From Dermanyssus gallinae (Eukaryota; Arthropoda; Arachnida; Mesostigmata; Dermanyssidae): DNA of 64,000 nucleotides. A program made the position numbers and the translations under genes. Positions 56,737 to 64,000 of this stretch are shown here, one piece after another; within the stretch, counting starts at the first letter, position 1, and each line of letters opens with the position of its first letter. The stretch is taken from contig QVRM01005202.1 of the NCBI GenBank assembly GCA_003439945.1, forward strand, positions 140,001-204,000, read 5' to 3'. The notes under the pieces were generated by a model. That model saw nothing but the letters and a program-made list of their open reading frames with translations. It made no database searches and had not been told where the DNA came from.

Positions 56737-57530
56737 CAGGGTGTTTCAGGAATATTTGAAGCGCGATATGTGGAATTGTAGAGCTCGTTAAAACAGATGT
56801 TTTTTCCAATGGAACATGGTCTCTGAGAAGTCTTGTTTCGGAGTGAGAGTAAAATTACTACAATTTGTGACACTGGTGTTTTTGCCCGACATAGGAACAC
56901 AAAATGTGCTGTTGCGAGACAACCAGTCCTCCTAGACAGAAACTAAGCACACCGTCGTGTTCGTGATAAAATTCCGCTCCATCTGAAGAATATGCAAGGC
57001 CGGTCAGAAGACGCGACATGGTCGTTTAGAAGAGAATTTGCCAAAAATGAAGTTCTTTATTAGCGTTCACGCCAAATACTTCAGAATCATAACCCTACAA
57101 CCACTCACAGCGCTTAAAACGGACATATTCAGCCAATGCGCAATTCATTTTGGTACCAAACATGTGTCATTGCGAGCTGTGGTTGCGGAGTAATTACGAT
57201 TTTTCGGAGGGCATGTCCAGATTAAGTGCATGTAAAATGACTGTGTGGCGACGTTCACTACCGCCGACGTGTCGCGCGACAGCCGTAGCGCGTCATTTTT
57301 CATGCACTTAATCTGGACATGCCCTCCGAAAAATCATAATTACTTCGCAACCACAGCTCGCATTGACACATGTTTGGTACCAAAATGATCGCCATGAATT
57401 GCGCATTGGCTGAATATGTCCGTTTTGAGCGAAACAAGACTTCTCAGAGACCATGTTCCATTGGAAAAAAACATCTGCTTTAACGAGCTCTACAATTCCA
57501 TATACGTGCTTCAAATATTCCTGAAACACC

Positions 57531-57533
<3 letters not shown>
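56737..57533. mobile_element. 797-bp MITE with long inverted repeats (copy 2)
   Basis: The ends cagggtgtttcaggaatatt and aatattcctgaaacaccctg are exact inverted repeats, flanked by TA. The similarity continues (attgtagagctcgtt, caatggaacatg). An inner pair of arms (tttttcggagggcatgtcca / tggacatgccctccgaaaaa) surrounds a 45-bp spacer that appears inverted in copy 1 at 46.6 kb. It has no transposase, so it is non-autonomous. Confidence 0.92.
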
Positions 57534-57570
<37 letters not shown>

Positions 57571-57571
57571 A
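57534..57571. repeat. (TA)n microsatellite
   Basis: About 36 bp of TA joining the MITE right end to the mariner left end. Confidence 0.95.
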
Positions 57572-58884
57572 CGAGGTGTGTTCAAAAAGTACTTTTTGTG
57601 TTTTTTCAAAAATTATTCATTTATTCATGAATATCTAGTTTGTCCCCTTTAAAGTAACCCCCATGAGATATTATACACTTGTGCCAACGGTTTTTCCAAT
57701 CTTCGAAGCACTTCAAAAAAACATTTTTTTTTATCTTGTTCAGCTCCTCCTTCGATGCCGTCTTTATCTCGTCAAGCGTAGCGTAACGTCGTCCTTTCAT
57801 GGGCCTCTTCAGTTTAGGGAACAAGAAAAAGTCACAGGGGGCCAGATCTGGGAAATACGGTGGCTGCGGCATCATTAGTGTGTTGTTTTTGGCCAAAAAC
57901 TCGCGCACAAGTAACGATGTGTGAGCAGGGGCGTTATCGTGGTGCAAAAGCCAATATTTGTTCTTCCACAAATCCGGGCGTTTCTGGCGGATTGCTTCGC
58001 GCAAATTGCGCATAACTTGCAGGTAATATTCCTTATTGACCGTTCTACCCTGTGGCAAGAACTCATGATGCACCACGCCCCTGCAATCGAAGAAAACTGT
58101 CAGCAAAACTTTCACATTCGACCGAACTTGGCGCGCTTTTTTCGGTCTTGGTTCGTGCGGCAGCTTCCATTGAGATGATTGAGCTTTGGTTTCCACGTCA
58201 TAACCATAAACCCACGATTCGTCACCAGTTATGACCCTCTGGAGCAAATTTGGGTCGTCGCGGACAGAGTCCAACATCTCATTAGCAATGTTCATGCGAT
58301 GCTGTTTTTGGTCGCAATTGAGCAATTTTGGTACGAATTTCGCGGCGACCCGTCTCATGCCCAAATCATTGATAAAAATCGAATGGCACGAGCCAATCGA
58401 TATGTTTAGGTCCTCAGCAACTTCTCTAACGGTGATTCGACGATTGGCCAATACCATTTTCTCCACTTCATTAATTTTTTCGTCTGTTGTTGAAGTGCTC
58501 GGGCGTCCGGCACGCTCTTCGTCGTTCACATCTTCTCGGCCTTCTGAGAAGATTTTGTACCACCGATAAACGTTGCTTCGGTCCAAGGTAGCTTCTCCGT
58601 ATGCCACAGTCAATATTCGGAATGCATCCGCGCACTTAATTCCGTTTTTCACACAAAATTTGATACAGGTTCTTTGATCCATTTTTTTGAATAGGTAAAA
58701 ATCGAAGACGATCCAAAACACGTGCAAGCAAAGCAGCTGTCAACAATTAAGTGAACATTCAAAATGGCCGAGCTTGTCGGCATAAGTGAGAGACATGAGT
58801 ACCAACATAACGCCACAAAAAATCGAAATTCGAATATACGTAACCCGCGAAAATGCAAAAGTCGCGATACTTGAACACACCTCG
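57572..58884 (-). mobile_element. Complete mariner element
   Basis: 1,313 bp bounded by inverted repeats starting cgaggtgtgttcaa at both ends (57572-57585; reverse complement 58871-58884), imperfect beyond. TA dinucleotides flank it at 57570-57571 and 58885-58886, the expected target duplication. It contains one intact transposase gene in minus orientation. Length, ends and coding capacity are those of a full mariner. Confidence 0.96.
57621..58682 (-). CDS. Mariner transposase, intact D,D34D
   Basis: 353 codons from the Met at 58682 (MDQRTCIKFC), chosen because family members begin there and the open frame extends only 15 codons further. Two N-terminal helix-turn-helix regions (ATLDRSNVYRWYKIF; VREVAEDLNISIGSCHSIF) bind the inverted repeats. 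Catalytic residues, counted in the 368-codon frame, are Asp 169 (TGDESWVYGYD), Asp 264 (HHDNAPAHTS) and Asp 299 (PDLAPCDFFLFP); 34 residues separate the last two. No stop or frameshift is present, so it may still be active or very recently so. The usual YSPD is YFPD. Confidence 0.96.
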   Translation of the reverse strand: MDQRTCIKFCVKNGIKCADAFRILTVAYGEATLDRSNVYRWYKIFSEGREDVNDEERAGRPSTSTTDEKINEVEKMVLANRRITVREVAEDLNISIGSCHSIFINDLGMRRVAAKFVPKLLNCDQKQHRMNIANEMLDSVRDDPNLLQRVITGDESWVYGYDVETKAQSSQWKLPHEPRPKKARQVRSNVKVLLTVFFDCRGVVHHEFLPQGRTVNKEYYLQVMRNLREAIRQKRPDLWKNKYWLLHHDNAPAHTSLLVREFLAKNNTLMMPQPPYFPDLAPCDFFLFPKLKRPMKGRRYATLDEIKTASKEELNKIKKNVFLKCFEDWKNRWHKCIISHGGYFKGDKLDIHE

Positions 58885-58916
<32 letters not shown>

Positions 58917-58949
58917 AATATATATAGATATATATATGTATATATATAA
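58885..58949. repeat. (TA)n microsatellite
   Basis: About 65 bp of TA with gta, aaata and aga breaks, between the mariner and the R2-like LINE 3' end. Confidence 0.95.
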
Positions 58950-59022
58950 TTTTAGGCAACGGTATATTTAAGCATAATATAAATAACAGAAACCACTGTC
59001 TAATAGATGATTAGGACAGAAA

Positions 59023-59689
59023 ATATTGTGATGGTTTATTAATCATTTACAATACGTTTGCACACTCGGCAGTGCTCGCCTAATTAAAAATGGGGGTAAA
59101 AAGATGTCACATGAAGTTATGAATCAGTTGTCCGTGTCCTTGCTTGATGGTAGCCTACGCTTTTATGGACCCGGTGCGAGCGGTATATCCTCAAGGTTCC
59201 TTGCTAAGTTAAAACGGTGAGATCCACAAGATTCCTCTTCGTGACGCCGAGCCCCAAGAGCGTACTCGCAGATTCGGAGTCCCATACACCACTCATAGAG
59301 ATAGTGATGGATCCGAATCTGCGAGGTTTTTGCGGGTCGGGGAGCGCCGCTCTTAAGAACTCGACATATTTGGTGATCTTGTCTTGCCGTGCTTTTGCCA
59401 GGTCCCGTTTCGGGCCGCAAACCTCGGCACCTAAAACCCGGACCTCGGTAGGTGTTGTTATTACGAGGTCGGGCTTTAGACCCGGGACGCCCGGTCGACA
59501 GAATACTCGCTCACGAACCACCTTGTGACCCCTTTCGCGGAGAAGACGTGCCACGCGCAATCACAGACGTCGTCATGTCTCTTTATAGTTTGTTTGTGTG
59601 TTGTATCGCACATCTAAGCGACATGAGCCAACGTCTCAGGCGCATGACACCCGTGTCTACAACGTTTGTTGTAGCCCGGGCGTCCCCTG
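59023..59689 (-). mobile_element. R2-clade LINE, 5'-truncated (copy 2)
   Basis: The minus strand matches 48230-48815 closely: the end of the CCHC knuckle, LLRERGHKVVRERVF, GLKPDLVITTPTEV, AEVCGPKRDLAKARQDKI and the 3' UTR. A frameshift lies near 59555. Unlike copy 1 it retains the true 3' end (attaataaaccatcacaata). The 5' edge is cut at 59689 where (TA)n begins. Confidence 0.88.
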
Positions 59690-59703
59690 TATATATACAT
59701 ACA

Positions 59704-59765
<62 letters not shown>

Positions 59766-59788
59766 ATATATATATATACATACATACA
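59690..59788. repeat. (TA)n microsatellite
   Basis: About 100 bp of TA with several aca/aaa/ttta breaks. Confidence 0.95.
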
Positions 59789-60235
59789 ATTGCGGAGTGC
59801 CTTAATAACCTAATAAACTAGTATATAATATACGTACGTCGACGAATGGATCTCTGGTATATATTTAAATGTACGCACGCGTCTCCATGTATACCAATCA
59901 TGCTTTTATTTTACCATGAATTGGTAGATTACTTTCTCTCTCTCTCTCTCTTTTGTCTCTTTGTAGATACCTAGGCGTAAATATGGATTCAGTATATACA
60001 TTTAGCCGTGGGCAAAAGTTCGTAGGCGGCGTCCGTGAGAGTCACGATTCTGTTTGCGACCCTCGGGTGTGAAACATTTTACAGTTTGTGGTGCGTGTAT
60101 TCGACTAAGGGTGCAGACGATTATCTGATTGCGTTACTGAATTACGTTACTGACTGCGTTACTGAGTTTCTAGAGTCGGTCAGTAGGGTGACAGAACTGT
60201 ATCTTTATTCATGCATACTGTGAACTTAGTCGAAA

Positions 60236-60301
<66 letters not shown>

Positions 60302-61509
60302 GCTAGTATGCGCTGTACAGTACGACGTGTGCTGTAACTGCCTTTTTCATGGTACCAACTGCTGACGGCTTATTCAGGCTTTCGGCTAATATCTTTTGCC
60401 GTGAAATCTACATGCAAAGTGCGTCTTCTGAGTTTTAGGGCGCTGATTTTTAATACGACTCTCTGGCGCGCGCCATCTACTGGCTAACGGGGGCTAGCTG
60501 TAGCGGCATTTAAGCAGTGCTGACCGCGTTTTGCTTAAGTGAGATTTGCAGTATTTGTGCCGTATGAGAATACTAAACATGTTAATGCGATAGTCTCCTC
60601 GCTGTGCATTCAATGAAGACTCTGCGCACAACGAGCATAATGCTATGAATGAATGCGGCAGCATCCGGGGAATTGCGCTGGGGAGCACTCAATGGAACGC
60701 GTGAGTTTGCCACGCTTCTTTTCTTTTCGCCATCTAAATGAATAGTCGTTCACTTCACTAATCCGGGAATGTGCCTCGGCAACCTGCTGGCAACGATTGA
60801 GACGAAAACTTCTATGCGGAGCGTATGGGCCAGCGTTCTTGCAATGAACGACAGCTCTCTTTGATTTGTAGCTATGAACTGTTGAATTCATATATTAGTA
60901 GTATGCCTCATTCATTAGTAGTGTCAATGTTGTAACTTTGTTTTTTTTCGAGGCGTTTTCTCGTACACCTGAGTCCCCTGTTGGCGCTGTCGCATTTGCG
61001 CCCGCGAATCTGCCCGGTTGCCTCCGTGTATCGCCGGCCCGCCTGCTCCGTGCGCGTGGTCCGATGTTGTGCATATGGAAGCGTTTATTTATGCATTCGT
61101 ATTAATTTATTTATTATTCACTTAACATGTATACCTATATACACATGTAACCATTTATATTAGGCGCGCTTAGAGCGGCAGTATATATTTTATTCTTCTG
61201 CCTCATCTGCGTTCCTTAGTCCATATGTATTTGATCAATCCACCACCTTCGTTCTCCTCTCTTTTAACGTCCCTTCTCTATCTTACAGCAATTGCCATAT
61301 GCGTTTCTATGCATCCTGTCGTTCAGCGTTTCCCACTTGCCACCAACTATCTTATGTATTCTATTTTCTACACTTTGTGTTCATCCAGACGTCTCTTTTG
61401 TATAACTCCTCCTCCCGCTCACTTCTACCCAGTCATGATCACTTCCCATATTTCGCAAGCAAGTATGCCTTTTCTTTATCTATTCTGATTTCCTCTCCAG
61501 TTATGTATT
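59789..61509. other. No gene recognised
   Basis: Contains (TC)n at 59935-59955 and (TA)n at 60238-60301. The rest is AT-rich to mixed and unassigned. From about 61200 it is pyrimidine-rich and probably belongs to the LINE below. Confidence 0.45.
60238..60301. repeat. (TA)n microsatellite
   Basis: About 64 bp of TA. Confidence 0.95.
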
Positions 61510-62130
61510 TTACCTTTCGTCAGCACTTATACTCGCGAGCTTGAATTGAAAAATTGGAAACCTCTCAACTCTGCCTCTCTGTATTAATCTTCTGTCCGCT
61601 CTGTCTTTTCTTCCATCCAGCTGTTCCATATCTGCGTTCCAATCTCCCATGTATATTACTCCTCCTTTATTCTGATATTTCCCAATTACTTTATGTACTC
61701 TTTTAAATAGTTGTGCATCCTCTTCTTCCGTGTTGCTTGGCGCTCCAGGTACCTTCTTACCTGCCCATATTGTCCCTTTTAGATTTATCTCTATACCAAC
61801 CAGATTCTTCACTTTAGCATTACAAACTTCTTCGCCCGAAATAGTATTACTGGTTATTACCGCAACCACCCCAAACCTGCTTTTCCCATTGTCCGTATTC
61901 CGATGTGTGCCATACTAATTGTATCCCTTCAAACCCGGCGGCACTTCCCACACAAATGCGATTCTGTTATTATCATTATATTGACTGCCCTTAATTTTAG
62001 TAAATTATATAAATTCAATATAATTTTTTTTTAATTTTTACAATTAATTCCCTATTCTTGTATCTAAAATTCCACTTGTCTCTTTTCCTCTCCCTCTCAT
62101 ATTTAACATAGCAACCCGTTCGAAAGGCAC
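61510..62130 (-). mobile_element. LINE endonuclease (EEP) remnant
   Basis: The minus strand reads NIMIITESHLCGKC, then GVIYMGDWNADMEQLDG, which match the ET/ESH and GDFNA motifs of apurinic-type LINE endonucleases in the correct order. The long frame is 119 codons (61869-61510). The upstream frame at 62570-62329 is hydrophilic and could be ORF1. No reverse transcriptase is seen below 61510. Confidence 0.6.
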
Positions 62131-62209
62131 AGTACAACTACGTTTTCCTTTTGCCCTGTTTCATCTTTTACATCCTATGTCAATCTGTACCTCCATCTCT
62201 CGATACCAC

Positions 62210-62384
62210 TCTCTTGTTTGGGCTGACCCTCAGCCAACATTTAACGTCCGCGGGACTGCTTTCATTTTACTTCGTGAGACGAACCCCAGAAATATAAATG
62301 TGCAACGGTGGGGCTCGAACACGCGCACCTATGTGTCTTCTCCGGTCGCGAGGCGCACGCGAATGCACCACGCCACCGGGCTCG
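62210..62384 (-). mobile_element. tRNA-derived SINE (copy 4)
   Basis: The minus strand starts cgagcccggtggcgtggtgc and has a degenerate box B (gtgttcgagcccc) and the family body ending cagcccaaac. A 15-bp duplication with one mismatch, atctctcgat(a/g)ccac, flanks it at 62195-62209 and 62385-62399. Confidence 0.85.
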
Positions 62385-62682
62385 ATCTCTCGATGCCACG
62401 GATAGCCAACCGTCTGACGACCTTCAATATCCCCTGCACTGATCCCCTTGCACCCGTCGATCCTCCTGTTGTTCCAACCCTCTCTGTATCCGTATTGCCC
62501 CCTCCTGTCTCTCTCGTCCCTGTATCTGTTGCCCCATCTTGTCTGCCATCTAACGTTTCTCCCTCGTCTAAATGACCACCTCTCGTGCCTGCATTTTTTC
62601 TTTGGGGCTTGAATTTCCGGTGCGTTGCCCCGATTTCGTTAACTTGACGTCTGCGTCCCTCTGTAGTGCTCTGTTTCTCTAC

Positions 62683-62713
<31 letters not shown>
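62683..62713. repeat. (TA)n microsatellite
   Basis: About 30 bp of TA directly at the 5' edge of the LINE fragment. Confidence 0.95.
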
Positions 62714-63460
62714 TCCACGACCCTAGACAAGCTAAGGGTCGTTCAGAATGACGCGGTTAGAGCCATAATAGGTCTTCCTCGTCGCGCGAGTGTGACTCCA
62801 TGGTACACCAGGCTCGGGCTTCTCAAGCTTGATCAGCTGACACGTTTAAAGTTAGCCGTGCTAGCCTATAAGGTGCAAAACAATGGAATCCCTTCAGACT
62901 TCGTCCTTACCCCAGTACGTTCGCAGCGCTACAGGAACCAACTCAGAGTGCCGGGGTTTAGACTCACTCTACTTCGGCACTCACTGGCCTACATGCTGCC
63001 CACGGTCTGGAACGAGCTGCCGTTGGCGCTTCGAAATACAAGCCGGGCCGCTGTTTTTAAACGACATCTTCTCCTACTGCTGAAGAACGAAGAAACAGTG
63101 ACTCCGAAAGAATTGTTTTAAACTTATTTTACTATATAGGTATTAAACTTGTATTAGGTTGTTCTAAAGTTTTAAACTTGTATTGTGTTACTTATACTCA
63201 ATTTTGTTGCTTTACACTTCTGATTTGTGCATACATTCGTAAACTTGTATTGTGTTCCTTATACTCAATTTTGTTGCTTTACACTTCTGATTTGTGCATA
63301 CATTCGTAAACTTCTGTTGTGCTACTTATACTCAATTTTATTGCTTTATCGCGTACACACTTTTGATCGGTACAAAGACTCGTATATTATGTATATTTTG
63401 AATGAAAGGTGACAGATTGCCAACTTGTTGGGCACGTCAATAAACCTGATTGATTGATTG

Positions 63461-63462
<2 letters not shown>
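62714..63462 (+). mobile_element. CR1/Jockey-like LINE, 3' end
   Basis: An open frame to 63121 encodes the reverse transcriptase C-terminal region (LDKLRVVQNDAVRAIIGLPR, LKLAVLAYKVQNNGIPSDFV, HSLAYMLPTVWNELPLALRN). The 3' UTR has a 67-bp tandem repeat and ends aataaacctgattgattgattgat, then (TA)n. The element is 5'-truncated at a (TA)n array. The open reading frame, uninterrupted for 135 codons, suggests a fairly young insertion. Confidence 0.82.
63174..63350. repeat. 67-bp tandem repeat in LINE 3' UTR, 2.6 copies
   Basis: Units start at 63174, 63241 and 63308 (aaacttgtattgtgtt, then cttatactcaattttgttgc). The first two differ by one or two bases. Confidence 0.93.
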
Positions 63463-63523
<61 letters not shown>

Positions 63524-63561
63524 TTATAAGACGATAATATATATATATATATATATATATA
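63463..63561. repeat. (TA)n microsatellites, two arrays
   Basis: 63463-63524 and 63537-63561, joined by ttataagacgataa. They lie between the LINE 3' end and the mariner left end. Confidence 0.93.
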
Positions 63562-64000
63562 CAGGTAGTTCAACAGGTTCTTAAAATGAGCTTTTTAGAA
63601 TTTTAATTTTGGCGCGCTTTCACCGCTATTGGAAACGGCAACTTTTCTACTGCTAGCCGTCAAAATATTATGGTGATTGGCCATTGCCATTTTGTTTGAT
63701 CGCTTTTCCCGTGCATCGTGTCGGCGTGATTTTGAAAAATTGAGAAAAAAGAGTATCGAGTGGTTATCAGGCATTTTTATTTCAAAGGCTGGAATGCGAT
63801 TCAAGTGAAAACTGAACTAGACAAGGTGTACGGTGACTCTGCGCCATGTTTTGCCACTGTTTCCAACTGGATTAATGAGTTAAAAAGAGGTCGCAGGAGC
63901 ACCGAGGATGAACTACGTTCAGGACGCCCAAAAACGGCAATTGATAAGGAAAACGTGGAAAAAGTGCGGAAAAGTGCGGAAAATCTTTACCGCAAATAAG
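63562..64000 (+). mobile_element. Second mariner family, left part, runs off the window
   Basis: The element starts caggtagttcaacaggttct after TA (63560-63561) inside (TA)n. A transposase-like frame follows at about 200 bp. The rest lies beyond the window. It is clearly a different lineage from the mariner at 57.6 kb. Confidence 0.75.
63760..63999 (+). pseudogene. Mariner transposase N-terminal part, disabled
   Basis: Text VVIRHFYFKGWNAIQVKTEL, SAPCFATVSNWINELKRGRR and DELRSGRPKTAIDKENVEKV is the N-terminal DNA-binding region of a mariner transposase. The expected start codon before EKKEYRV reads ATT. A 10-bp tandem duplication (aaagtgcgga at 63961-63970 and 63971-63980) shifts the frame and leads to TAA at 63997-63999. 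This copy cannot make a full transposase. Confidence 0.7.

Noticed and set aside
59583..59813. Open frames encoding poly-(Ile-Tyr)
   Set aside because: Direct translation of (TA)n; the same applies to the Ile-Tyr frames at 2474-2680, 13268-13513, 63346-63573 and elsewhere.

Overview
The window looks like a piece of an animal nuclear genome. Host genes are split by GT-AG introns, there is no operon structure, and most of the DNA is interspersed repeats and (TA)n microsatellite. Mariner, MITE, R2-like and CR1/Jockey-like elements together fit an arthropod. A chelicerate (mite or tick) is my best guess, but nothing here proves it.

Host genes are sparse. (1) On the minus strand, eight exons between 14744 and 2677 join in frame with matching intron phases into a protein kinase of about 619 residues with a helical-looking N-terminal extension. 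It keeps the glycine loop, the HRD motif and the APE motif, but has DFD in place of DFG and an Asp where the helix-C Glu should be. Its introns hold a SINE and several dead LINEs. (2) At 44130-42970 (minus) lies a two-exon ARL16-like small GTPase, with an R2-like LINE 3' tail and (TA)n in its intron. (3) A large Gln-rich exon lies at 53308-52512 (minus). (4) Two probable terminal exons of unrecognised genes lie at 46518-46387 (minus) and 50783-50972 (plus). Here the host genes sit in a repeat-rich background and show no sign of working together.

Repeats by region: 0-18 kb, dead mariners, LINE fragments, SINE copies; 17.8-28.2 kb, a LINE graveyard with both orientations nested; 28-39.7 kb, mostly gene-poor with a large fold-back at 33.2-33.6 kb; 39.8-41.8 kb, a LINE with a 413-codon intact C-terminal ORF; 43-48.9 kb, ARL16, a SINE with a perfect 16-bp target duplication, a 767-bp MITE and an R2-clade LINE; 51.4-51.8 kb, a LINE fragment; 56.7-59.8 kb, a stack of MITE, intact mariner and R2-like LINE, each separated by (TA)n; 61.5-64 kb, LINE endonuclease, SINE, CR1-like LINE 3' end and the start of another mariner.

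The most notable pattern is that (TA)n arrays border almost every recent insertion. TA-targeting DNA transposons lie directly in the arrays, and so do non-LTR elements, including three copies of an R2-clade element with CCHC and restriction-like endonuclease motifs. A tRNA-derived SINE family with clear target-site duplications, and several near-perfect hairpins made of locally inverted sequence inside mobile elements, are further points of interest. All family names come from reading translated motifs by eye; no search was run.
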